Assembly: GCA_017519885.1 (NCBI GenBank)
Contig: JAFWRO010000057.1
Span: forward strand, 1-64,000
From: Liminaster sp017519885
GTDB lineage: Bacteria > Bacteroidota > Bacteroidia > Bacteroidales > UBA3663
Reading direction: 5' to 3'
DNA: 64,000 nt
In this document: one piece after another, positions 17,603 through 24,861 of the stretch
Layout: every line of letters begins with the position of its first letter
Position numbering within the stretch: position 1 is the stretch's first letter
Notes under the pieces: generated by a model
Told to the model about the DNA's origin: nothing
Seen by the model: only the letters and a program-made list of their open reading frames with translations
Databases searched by the model: none
Program-made: the position numbers and the translations under genes

Positions 17603-18682
17603 TTATTCCAGATGGCGCCCTGGGTCATAGACGGTATTATTCTTCACAACTGCAAATGCGATATGAGACAGAGTCCTGGCTATTCTGACAATGGCCTCGT
17701 TAGGTGTCATGCGCTGGCGATATCTGCCAAAGGCAGCTGCAAGAGTGACGTCCTTTGCAATTGATTTCCATGCAGATTCTATGAGCATTGTACGAAGTCT
17801 GGTGTTTCCCCTGCGGGTCATTTCGCCGACGCCTTCGCGCTCGCCACTGCTATGGACATTGGGCACAAAGCCTATATACTTGGTAAACTGCCTTTCATTG
17901 GAGAATCGTCCGACCTCACAGAGTTCTGTCAGCAGGGTCATCGCAGTTACTTCTCCAATGCCTGGGATAGTCAAGAGGTGTTCAAGGTTCTCTTTGTGAC
18001 GGGCTGTCTGCCCCAAGGTTCTCATGGCCTTTGTTGCTACAAGAACAGACCTTCGCAGGGATTCCACCTGGTCTAATAGAAGATCAAGGGACATTCTGCC
18101 ATCAGAAAGTAGGGAGACGTCTTCCCTAAGCCATTTGATGAAGGCTTTCGACCAGTGGGTGCCGAGCCTTTCAAACCGCTCCGGATACTCAACGCCATTT
18201 CTGTAGAGCAGGTGCTTGACTCTGGACTTGTAACCGCTCAGCTGCTTTTGAAACATGCTTCGAGTTCGAACTACATCCTTATCATCGAGATACTCCTTTG
18301 ACGGAATGTAGTTTGGTGTAAGATCACCGTTCTTCAGGCATCTGGCCAGTTTGGCTGAGTCTACGGCATCGGTCTTTGTCTTACGTTCGGAGTCCTTGGT
18401 CGGTACATCAGCTGGATTTACGATGATGCAGTCTATGCCAAATGACTTGAGCTCATAGTAGGTCGAATATCCTGAGAATCCGGCCTCGTAGACCGCGAGA
18501 TACCTTCCATCTGGAAAGTTTTTCTTCAAGAAATCAAAGAGCTTGCGAGCAGACGCCTCTTGCGAGAATGTCTTGCTTAAATTGCTATGTTCAGTCAGCA
18601 CTGTGACCGACCAAGTGGCCTTGTGGACATCAATTCCTACATAAATTGATTGTCCATTGAAAGAAATTTCTTTTCTTTGCAT
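17603..18682 (-). mobile_element. IS110-family transposase (DEDD recombinase) of an insertion sequence
   Basis: A 359-residue, apparently intact recombinase that moves its element through a bridge-RNA-guided reaction. The N-terminal RuvC-like DEDD domain includes YVGIDVHKATW (Asp near 18), a central Glu in LAVYEAGFSG, and the Asp pair of KTKTDAVDSAKLA. The C-terminal Transposase_20 region includes LLTIPGIGEVTAMTLLTELCEVGRF, KYIGFVPNVHSSGEREG and RRGNTRLRTMLIESAW, which carries the serine region of the family. Full length for IS110. It is flanked by a non-coding 3' region with a structured repeat and a 5' promoter region with an inverted repeat. IS110 elements usually make no target duplication, so the ends were not fixed. 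It sits between rmuC and a lipoprotein gene, interrupting no recognisable gene. Confidence 0.93.
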
Positions 18683-18684
18683 CT

Positions 18685-18763
18685 GGTTGTAGTTTTAGTG
18701 GTTGTTATTTGGTTTTTTGTTTTTTCTTTCACAAAGATAACATACCATTCTTAAACTACAACC
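18685..18763 (-). promoter_or_regulatory. Recombinase promoter region with 11-bp inverted repeat
   Basis: On the minus strand GTTG (about 18762-18759), 19 nt and TATCTTTG (18739-18732) form a near-consensus promoter. An inverted repeat GGTTGTAGTTT (18685-18695) / AAACTACAACC (18753-18763) brackets it, one arm overlapping the -33 box and the other in the leader. It could be an element-end repeat or a control site for the recombinase. Confidence 0.5.
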
Positions 18764-18960
18764 TTTTCAAAAGACTTTTCTTTCAACTGCAGAGGGTTCT
18801 CTTCCGTTTTGCAAACTCCACTATGAAAAACAGTGCGGGGTTTGCCAAGCGGCAGGGGCGCAAAGCCCCTGAGAGCGTCTGCTGCATCTATTTCTACTCG
18901 TTTGTAGCGATTTGTTCGCTGCAAACATAATGACTAAATCAGGCCATAACGCCGATGGAT

Positions 18961-18989
18961 TTTTGTACATTTTCCCTATAATTTTGTAC
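18961..18989 (+). promoter_or_regulatory. Paired TTTTGTAC repeats upstream of an orphan promoter
   Basis: TTTTGTAC at 18961-18968 and 18982-18989, start-to-start 21 bp. The first is followed by TTTTCCCT and the second by CATTTTTTGCACC. This matches word for word the order upstream of the partial SusC gene at 1491, including the downstream -7 box. It looks like a PUL-type regulated promoter with no SusC gene behind it. Confidence 0.4.
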
Positions 18990-19048
18990 AGGAAACATTT
19001 TTTGCACCTTTTGAAATAAATGTTTCGGGTGTATAACGGCTTTTTCGC

Positions 19049-19056
19049 TATCTTTG
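19049..19056 (+). promoter_or_regulatory. -7 element of an orphan transcript
   Basis: TATCTTTG followed by CGGCG. No TTTG lies at 19-21 nt; TTTC is 22 nt upstream. About 60 nt before it is the second TTTTGTAC repeat. Confidence 0.5.
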
Positions 19057-19061
19057 CGGCG

Positions 19062-19210
19062 CCGAGAGGGGGATGTGAATCCCCGTTTTGGCTAATTTTA
19101 TCGCAAGGTTTAGTTATACATTCGATGTTTATTAATGGTATTAGTTTTATTCTAAGGTATAGATAGTGTTATTATAGGATAAACTGGCCGTGAGGTCAGT
19201 TTATTTTTTT
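19062..19210 (+). ncRNA. Candidate short transcript (about 150 nt) with 5' hairpin and terminator
   Basis: Starts after the -7 box, forms a perfect GGGGAT-GTGA-ATCCCC hairpin near its 5' end, and ends at AAACTGGCC-GTGA-GGTCAGTTT followed by ATTTTTTT. It has no open frame longer than about 13 codons. The gene to the right is convergent, so it is not a leader for it. It could be a small RNA or the remnant leader of a lost PUL. Confidence 0.4.
19181..19210 (+). terminator. Intrinsic terminator of the orphan transcript
   Basis: AAACTGGCC (19181-19189) pairs with GGTCAGTTT (19194-19202) around a GTGA loop with one G-T pair, followed by seven T. Confidence 0.75.
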
Positions 19211-19211
19211 A

Positions 19212-19320
19212 GAAGCGGACCCTCTAAATCCCCCGTACCCCCTCTATCCCCCGCTTCTCTCGGACGCGAACATAGTGAGCAACAGCGGGGGCAGAATACC
19301 TGCTTAGGGGGACTTTTTTA
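19212..19320. repeat. Dispersed C/G-rich hairpin repeat, copy 2
   Basis: Carries the 32-bp block (19281-19312) identical to 5295-5326, preceded by CCCTC-type runs and CCCCCGCT, which can pair with AGCGGGGG. Compared with copy 1 the loop holds about 30 extra bases. It lies downstream of the convergent lipoprotein gene. Confidence 0.75.
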
Positions 19321-19340
19321 GCAGGTTCTGATAATTTAGA

Positions 19341-19883
19341 TTATTCTGCCATCTTCTGGTCGAGCTTTTGTTGCTGGTCGCCGTTCCAATAGGCGCAGTC
19401 GAGCTGGAAGAAGGTGGTGGTGTAGGGCATTGTGAGGGGCGTCTTGATGATGATGACGTTGTAGAGACGGCCGGCTTCGTCGAGGAGGGCAATGAGCTGC
19501 TCGTGGGGCACACTTTGCACTTCGTCGCCACAGATGCGATCCATTTCGGAGCGCAGGGAGGAGATGCCCTTGACGTCATCATCGGTGAGGTAGGAGAGTT
19601 CCTTGTCGCGATAGACGTGGGCGAAGACATGGGGCGCCTTGTCGATCATCTGTTTCACTTCCTCAAGCACGGCAGGATAAGGTTCGTCGGCAAAGAGAGT
19701 TGTGATGCCCGAGCCAGACTGCCAGGGGTAGGCCATGTCGGTGATGACAATCCAGTTGCGATGACCTAAGGTGGGCATCATCTGGTCGAGTTGGAGATTC
19801 CAAGTCTCAGGGGTGGGTTGTGTCTGGGGATTCCTGCAGGAGGAGAGGAGGACGAGGAGGAGGAGGGGAAGGAGGGGTTTCAT
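19341..19883 (-). CDS. RbsD/FucU-like domain lipoprotein
   Basis: A 180-residue lipoprotein (lipobox LLSSC, Cys16). The mature part resembles the RbsD/FucU sugar pyranase/mutarotase family. TLGHRNWIVITDMAYP (from residue 38, His41) lines up with the conserved LGHxDxIVxxDAxxP motif carrying the catalytic His. VPHEQ and YNVIIIKTPLTMP match the THEQ and YANxxLxxGV elements near the family's C terminus. RbsD and FucU are normally cytoplasmic interconverters of ribose or fucose anomers, so a lipidated, exported version is unusual. Whether it is an active mutarotase is unknown. It is 77 bp downstream of another lipoprotein gene on the same strand, with a GGTTAAGAG array between them. Length is slightly more than cytoplasmic RbsD (about 139). 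Confidence 0.65.
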   Translation of the reverse strand: MKPLLPLLLLVLLSSCRNPQTQPTPETWNLQLDQMMPTLGHRNWIVITDMAYPWQSGSGITTLFADEPYPAVLEEVKQMIDKAPHVFAHVYRDKELSYLTDDDVKGISSLRSEMDRICGDEVQSVPHEQLIALLDEAGRLYNVIIIKTPLTMPYTTTFFQLDCAYWNGDQQQKLDQKMAE

Positions 19884-19930
19884 AGGGTTAAGAAGGGGTT
19901 AAGAGGGGGTTAAGAGGGGTTAGAGGGATT
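19884..19930. repeat. GGTTAAGAG-type tandem array (10-11 nt period)
   Basis: GGTTAAG words start at 19886, 19897, 19908 and 19918, directly before the ATG of the RbsD-like gene on the opposite strand. Related to the array at 1714-1847. Confidence 0.75.
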
Positions 19931-19960
19931 GCGATGGCATCGCAATAGACGGAACGGGGG

Positions 19961-20926
19961 TTAATGTGGCCTTTGGGTCTTGACTTTCTGTAGTTCCTTG
20001 CTACGGGCTTCGTAGCGGGGACGAAGGTCGTCGATTTGGGACTTGTCCTTGCAGATGGTGTTGTACTTGGCCCATACAGTTTCGACATAGGGCGTGTCGA
20101 TCATCAGGAAAAAGAATATCAGGTGGGAGGAGATGTTGTCGAGCATCTGCTGGTTCTGCGTGCGTCGGGTCAGTTCTTCGAGCGCTGGCATTGTGGCGCT
20201 GCCGCCCTGGTTCTTCTTCTGCATGTGGCGACCATAGGTGATAAGATACTGCTGGAGGGCGTCTTCGTTGACGGGATCGTTGAAGTCGAGGGCGTTGATG
20301 AAGTCCATGTAGGCGGTTTCGACCGAATCGAGGTTGGCATCGTGAGTGATGTAGTTCACCAGTCGAGCATTGTGGCTGATGGGGTCGTTGACAGCGATGT
20401 ATTCATTGACGAAGGCAGGATTGCCAATCTCCCTGGCTCGCATCAGGCGGTCGGCATAGAAACGGTCCACACTGTCCTTGAAGTCGTGGAACGAAGAGAA
20501 ATCGCAGGGATCGACCGATGTGTTGTCGTTGACGAATTCGGATTCGGCTTGAGTATCGCCTCCGAAGGTGGGCAGGATGTCGCAGGCATTGCTGTCGGTC
20601 AGCCAGAAGTGACGGAGATCGACGGTCGATGTCTTTCCCTTCTCGAGGAAGAGTAAGACGCGGTTGGTGCCGAAGCCTGGCTCGTTGACGATGATGGAGG
20701 CAACGGTTGGCTTATCGAGGCGTTGTTCACAGTGGAATAAGCCATCCTCACCCACAGGAATCTCTGCCATGACGGCTTTCTCGTCGTCGGCCATGATGCT
20801 CAGGAAGAGATGGCTGGTTGGGGACCATTGATCGACCGTGCCTGAGACGAATGCCTTCTCCTTTCCGGACTGACAAGCGGAGAACAAGGAGAGGAGGATG
20901 AAGAGAAAGAAGTATATCTTTTTCAT
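19961..20926 (-). CDS. Lipoprotein of unknown function, DUF4369-like N-terminal region
   Basis: A 321-residue lipoprotein (MKKIYFFLFILLSLFSACQSG; lipobox Cys near 18). The segment AFVSGTVDQWSPTSHLFLSI ... VGEDGLFHCEQRL ... SIIVNEPG looks like the DUF4369 beta-sandwich that often precedes a thioredoxin domain in Bacteroidetes. Here no thioredoxin CxxC follows; the rest is predicted helical and unassigned. The start was set at the ATG near 20926, because the longer frame begins with TTG inside the promoter. The protein probably sits on the periplasmic or outer face of the envelope. It heads a two-gene unit with the RbsD-like lipoprotein. Confidence 0.7.
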   Translation of the reverse strand: MKKIYFFLFILLSLFSACQSGKEKAFVSGTVDQWSPTSHLFLSIMADDEKAVMAEIPVGEDGLFHCEQRLDKPTVASIIVNEPGFGTNRVLLFLEKGKTSTVDLRHFWLTDSNACDILPTFGGDTQAESEFVNDNTSVDPCDFSSFHDFKDSVDRFYADRLMRAREIGNPAFVNEYIAVNDPISHNARLVNYITHDANLDSVETAYMDFINALDFNDPVNEDALQQYLITYGRHMQKKNQGGSATMPALEELTRRTQNQQMLDNISSHLIFFFLMIDTPYVETVWAKYNTICKDKSQIDDLRPRYEARSKELQKVKTQRPH

Positions 20927-20962
20927 TGTTTTTTTTCTACATAATAGCCGAAAGATGCACTG

Positions 20963-20994
20963 CAAAGATACAACTTTCGTTGACAAAATCCAAA
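20963..20994 (-). promoter_or_regulatory. Promoter of the DUF4369-like lipoprotein operon
   Basis: On the minus strand TTTG (20994-20991), 20 nt, TATCTTTG (20970-20963): a perfect consensus that places transcription start near 20956 and excludes the upstream TTG start. Confidence 0.75.
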
Positions 20995-21142
20995 AGATTC
21001 CTCTTATTTTGTCATTCTAACCCCACTTTTTCTCCGAAAATTTGGAGAATTAAGAATTTGTATTCATATTTGCATAGCAAAAACAAATAACATCTAGCAA
21101 ATAACAATTAACAATTAATAAATAACAATTGATAATTGTAGC

Positions 21143-22018
21143 ATGAAAATCTATAACCTGGTTACCTATCGCAGCTACAGGGTTTTTGGACAAACCATCA
21201 CACCAGAGACTGACCTCTTCGGCCGGACATGGATCGTCTTTGACGAAGAAGGGAAGGATGAGTTGATAACCTTCCAGAAGAATGGGGTGGTGAGTCAGAA
21301 GAAAGGGAACGGCAGCACGGCGACGGGTAAATGGAGTTTCGAAGAAGGGGTAAAGCGACTGCATGTCGAACTTGGCAAACTGGATTTCGTCTGCACTCCG
21401 GTGATTTTCGAAGAGATGATGCTTGCCTTTGAGGTCCAGCCCGGGCAGGTGGTCTTCCTGGTCGATCAGGCTCGTCGACATGCGTTTGCTCCCAAGAGCT
21501 TCGAACAACTGCTGGCCTACCTGAAGGACTATGAGCGACGTGGAATCATTGAGATTGACGATGGCAAACGTCCCGACTACAAACTTTACCAGTCGTTCTT
21601 CAGCACGGTCGATTGGGGAGAACTGCAGCGACAGTACCAGGAGGAGACCAACAGGAGGGAGGCACGTATGCATACTCCATTGATGAACGCGCTGACCGTA
21701 CTCATTATGCTGGCTATGGCAGGAGGCCTGGTGGCACTGAGGGGAATGGATGGGGTAAGATATGCCTTGAACATATTCCTTAGAGCCTCGACCGGGATGC
21801 AGGTGGTTTATGCCATAGGCCTGGTGGCTATCCTGCTGCTTGCCTTCGGCATCATCAGGATGTTCATCAGCGGCACGACATTCTCGTCGAAATGGATTGA
21901 GGACTTTGCCGAAAGCTGCAAGAAGAACTATTTTGACACCCATCCCTACCTTTCGCCCCGACAGGTACAGCAGATTCGAAAGATCAAGACCGAATCGTTT
22001 GAGAGGGAGATCAGGTGA
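21143..22018 (+). CDS. Membrane protein of unknown function, two transmembrane helices
   Basis: A 291-residue protein not assigned to a named family. The N-terminal ~165 residues are soluble and beta-rich (YNLVTYRSYRVFGQTITPE ... WIVFDEEGKDELITFQKNGVV). Two hydrophobic helices follow (MNALTVLIMLAMAGGLVAL, about 178-196, and VVYAIGLVAILLLAFGIIRMF, about 220-240), then a charged tail. There is no signal peptide, so it is probably an inner-membrane protein with a large cytoplasmic head. The region before it has repeated AATAACAATT words and an A/T-rich leader. It is divergent from the lipoprotein operon on its left. Confidence 0.65.
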   Translation: MKIYNLVTYRSYRVFGQTITPETDLFGRTWIVFDEEGKDELITFQKNGVVSQKKGNGSTATGKWSFEEGVKRLHVELGKLDFVCTPVIFEEMMLAFEVQPGQVVFLVDQARRHAFAPKSFEQLLAYLKDYERRGIIEIDDGKRPDYKLYQSFFSTVDWGELQRQYQEETNRREARMHTPLMNALTVLIMLAMAGGLVALRGMDGVRYALNIFLRASTGMQVVYAIGLVAILLLAFGIIRMFISGTTFSSKWIEDFAESCKKNYFDTHPYLSPRQVQQIRKIKTESFEREIR

Positions 22019-22042
22019 AGAATTTCATTTATCAATTCGGGT

Positions 22043-22096
22043 TATAGTGACTATAGTAACTATAGTTCCTATAGATAATATAGATACTATTCTAAA
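22043..22096. repeat. Tandem array of TATAG words with exact 9-bp period
   Basis: TATAG begins at 22043, 22052, 22061, 22070 and 22079, and a degenerate TATTC at 22088. The four bases between words vary. It lies between two genes, 25 nt after one stop and 14 nt before the next ATG. A partial sister array is at 47728-47760. Confidence 0.85.
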
Positions 22097-22109
22097 AAAA
22101 CAAATAATA

Positions 22110-22835
22110 ATGAAAAAGATACTTTTGTTGGCTGTAGCCGCCATAATGGCTACGATGCAAGTGGATGCACAGATCATGAAGGCAGCTGACCTTGAGCAGT
22201 ATGCCAAAGAGCGTTACGGTGAAAAGTGGCTCGATGCTGCAGCCAACCTTGCCGAGACACTTACGCTCGACAAGAACGAGAGCCTTACCTACCAGCAGAT
22301 CATCCAGGCTCCCGGCAAGACAAAGCAGCAGCTCTACGTGTCGCTCAACTATTGGGCAACTGCAACCTTCCAGGACAAGCAGGCCATCACGCTCAACGAC
22401 AAGGAGGCCGGCTGCATCATCATCTCATCGACCCTTCACAACATCGTGAAGCATATCGGCACCATCAACTCCTATTCGGTGAGCATCACGCCTGTGATAC
22501 GTATAGATATTAAAGAGGAACGCGTGCGCGTTACCTACACCGTCCAGAATTATGACATCCTGACTGACATCAGCGGCGGCTGGTTCAGCCTTGCCGAGCC
22601 CGACGAGCGCACCTATGGCGACTCGAAGCGCAAGGCAGACGACAAGACCAATGCCAACCTCTACGATGAGCAGTGGGAGATTGCCCGGCATTATCCCTTC
22701 GTGCCCAAGGATTTGCAGAAACGCACCTGCGCCAAGGCACTCGTCATGACCCATGCCTATTCGAACGCTGTGCTCGACAAGGTGGAGGAAGCCATCAAGC
22801 ACGGCCTTGTGGGCAATGATGACGATGACTGGTGA
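22110..22835 (+). CDS. Secreted protein, DUF4468-like (TBP-like fold)
   Basis: A 241-residue exported protein with signal peptide MKKILLLAVAAIMATMQVDAQ. The mature part (ESLTYQQIIQAPGKTKQQLYVSLNYW ... EAGCIIISSTLHNIV ... VSITPVIRIDIKEERVRVTYTVQNYD) matches what is seen in DUF4468 proteins of Bacteroidetes, of unknown function. The start is the ATG directly after AAACAAATAATA; longer frames run back into the preceding gene. A TATAG array forms its upstream region. It ends with an acidic DDDDW tail. Confidence 0.65.
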   Translation: MKKILLLAVAAIMATMQVDAQIMKAADLEQYAKERYGEKWLDAAANLAETLTLDKNESLTYQQIIQAPGKTKQQLYVSLNYWATATFQDKQAITLNDKEAGCIIISSTLHNIVKHIGTINSYSVSITPVIRIDIKEERVRVTYTVQNYDILTDISGGWFSLAEPDERTYGDSKRKADDKTNANLYDEQWEIARHYPFVPKDLQKRTCAKALVMTHAYSNAVLDKVEEAIKHGLVGNDDDDW

Positions 22836-22897
22836 TCCCTGTTTGTCACGATTTCTTTTTATCACGAATTAGAGAATTAGAAAATTGATTTTGGACT

Positions 22898-23650
22898 ATG
22901 AGGAATACGACTCTTTGTGCCTTTCTGCTTATGGCACTGATGTGCTGCTGCGTGAAACGACAGACCGGGGAGTCTGCCGAGGGGGATGCTTCGGTTCAAA
23001 CATCGATTGAAGCCGTAGAACCCAACGACAGCAATGAGGCAGCCCAAGACGGTAATGAGGTGGCTCGAGACAGTATTGTCGAAGAAGACTGGAGTGATGC
23101 TTCGATGCCAGAAGGTATACTGCAGACATTGCCAAAGACGACTATTCTTTGTGACATCAAAGGTTCGTTCGAGTTATACAAGAACCTCGACATCGAGTGC
23201 TGTGACGAGCATCCCAACCAGTGGTCGTTGTGGCTCAGGGACAAGGAGACGGGCAAGGTGATCTTCCTCATCCAGACGAACAATGACGCTGAGCCTCGAT
23301 GGGAGGAGATGACCGATGCCAGCGCCCTCGAAGTTTCCCTTGAGCAGATAGCCGCCGGGGATTGTGACCAGGCATTCCTCATTCCGAATGCTCCGGGCAA
23401 GGTCTTTGTGGAAGGATGCCCCGATGGACGCAACATCTGGTCGTATATCTACGACTTCAATATGCAGCGTATCATCCAGTTGCCTACCAACGAGGGGTTC
23501 GTCGATTTTGACATTCAGAATAATTATATTCGTCTGAGCCATTATCGCTACTATCCTGAAGGTGGTCGCTACTCGGTGATCAAGACCTTCACGTACAGCG
23601 GTAGATTCATCGGCGAAGAAAAGCAGGACCCAGAAGAAAATATCCTATGA
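22898..23650 (+). CDS. Secreted/lipoprotein of unknown function (first of coupled trio)
   Basis: A 250-residue protein with a Cys-rich signal (FLLMALMCCCVKRQ), a probable lipoprotein signal with a poor lipobox. A low-complexity acidic linker (about 25-65; Ser/Glu/Asp/Asn-rich) is followed by a globular domain (ILCDIKGSFELYKNLDIECCDEHPNQWSLWLRDKETGKVIFLIQT). Not recognised as a known family. It overlaps the next gene by four bases (ATGA at 23647), so translation is coupled. Together with the two genes that follow it may act in the envelope. Confidence 0.6.
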   Translation: MRNTTLCAFLLMALMCCCVKRQTGESAEGDASVQTSIEAVEPNDSNEAAQDGNEVARDSIVEEDWSDASMPEGILQTLPKTTILCDIKGSFELYKNLDIECCDEHPNQWSLWLRDKETGKVIFLIQTNNDAEPRWEEMTDASALEVSLEQIAAGDCDQAFLIPNAPGKVFVEGCPDGRNIWSYIYDFNMQRIIQLPTNEGFVDFDIQNNYIRLSHYRYYPEGGRYSVIKTFTYSGRFIGEEKQDPEENIL

Positions 23651-24861
23651 TGAGACATTTTATCAATGCTTTGTTTATTATGGCAGGTTTGACTACCTTG
23701 CAGGCACAAACCGCCCGCTCGCTCGAGGAGATCGGGCAGCAATGGTCCGATGTGACGATTCGCGATGTCAACGATGGTTCGCTTCCCGTGATGCTTCGTG
23801 CCTTCGACCGCACATGGCTCACCAACGCTGTGGGTGATGCACTCGAGATGATGGCCAAGGGCACGACACAGGGTATGCTCCACGAGGAGTCGGGTTACTC
23901 GGGGTTGTATGACTCCAGGAATAGCTACATCGAGGTCTTCTTTGACGATGAAAGCAGCGGAACGATGCAAGCCTGTTGCAGACGGCGTGCCAATGGACAT
24001 AGTCTCCTCGTCGTCATGCTGGGCAGTCACGACGGATTTGATGTGGAACTGCTCCTCAGTTATGATTATGACCCGCAGGCCTGCAGACTTACTCCCGATG
24101 AGAAGGCCATCGAAGGTTTGCCCAAGGTGACAGACCCTAACATGATGCACATCCATGAGCTGCCCCAGACAGGGGACGAGCTTGAAGTGATCGAGTATTA
24201 CGGGGATGATGTCACAGAGTATCGGTTTGCCTGGGATGGTTCGAAATTCGGGCTCAGCAAAAAGAACACCCAGTGCTACGACTGCGGTCCCGTCGAGATT
24301 GAAGGAGAATACTATATCCAGGTCCCGTTAGAGGCTGCCGAACCCACCATCGCCGACTTCGTTGATGTGTGCTTCAGCAATGGCGATGTGCTGCCTGAAA
24401 TGCTTGGAGACATACGTTCGGCCTGGCATCGCTACAGGATGAACAAGACATTGCCTTCGCACACCACGTTCCTCCTCGACAAGAACCGCGGCTATATGCG
24501 TTACGAAAGGAAATGGGATGAGGGGGATTATTCGGTGGCAGAGATGTGCTACTGGAATTGTGCCGATCGCCAACATAAGCTCATTGCACAGAGCATCGCC
24601 ACCTACGACGAGAACTCCATGTACGTATGTTCGCAGTACGACGGCTACATGTTCAGCCTCTACGATAACCAAAAGAAAACCATGAATCAGGCAACACTCC
24701 CGGATATCATCAGCGGAGACTACTCTGATCTGGAGGATATGGCTACTGTTGTCTTTTCGCTGCCCCGCACCGGCAAGGACATCGTGGTGAAGTACTATAC
24801 GCCGTCGGGTGTGAAGCAGGAGAAGCTCCTGTGGGACGGCAATAAATTTGTAAGAAAATGA
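23647..24861 (+). CDS. Secreted protein of unknown function (second of coupled trio)
   Basis: A 404-residue exported protein; the signal peptide ends around LTTLQAQ (residue 20). No named domain was recognised. The sequence is acidic and beta-rich, with recurring elements such as DELEVIEYYGDDVTEYRFAW and KDIVVKYYTPSGVKQEKLLW, in which a strand pair ends in an aromatic-rich turn followed by DGSKFGL or DGNKFVRK. That repeat suggests two copies of a small domain (residues about 175-205 and 372-404). It shares ATGA overlaps with both neighbours (23647 and 24858). Confidence 0.6.
   Translation: MMRHFINALFIMAGLTTLQAQTARSLEEIGQQWSDVTIRDVNDGSLPVMLRAFDRTWLTNAVGDALEMMAKGTTQGMLHEESGYSGLYDSRNSYIEVFFDDESSGTMQACCRRRANGHSLLVVMLGSHDGFDVELLLSYDYDPQACRLTPDEKAIEGLPKVTDPNMMHIHELPQTGDELEVIEYYGDDVTEYRFAWDGSKFGLSKKNTQCYDCGPVEIEGEYYIQVPLEAAEPTIADFVDVCFSNGDVLPEMLGDIRSAWHRYRMNKTLPSHTTFLLDKNRGYMRYERKWDEGDYSVAEMCYWNCADRQHKLIAQSIATYDENSMYVCSQYDGYMFSLYDNQKKTMNQATLPDIISGDYSDLEDMATVVFSLPRTGKDIVVKYYTPSGVKQEKLLWDGNKFVRK

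Larger units (their letters stand above)
18683..19340. other. Gene-free stretch right of the IS110 recombinase
   Basis: Holds the recombinase promoter, a compact hairpin AGGGGC-GCAAA-GCCCCT (18854-18870), two TTTTGTAC repeats, an orphan promoter with a short terminated transcript, and the second copy of the C/G-rich repeat. A 73-codon frame at 18709-18930 has no family resemblance, and one arm of the inverted repeat lies within it. Confidence 0.65.

Noticed and set aside
18709..18930. 73-codon frame right of the IS110 element
   Set aside because: It overlaps the recombinase promoter and its inverted repeat, with no homology and poor composition.
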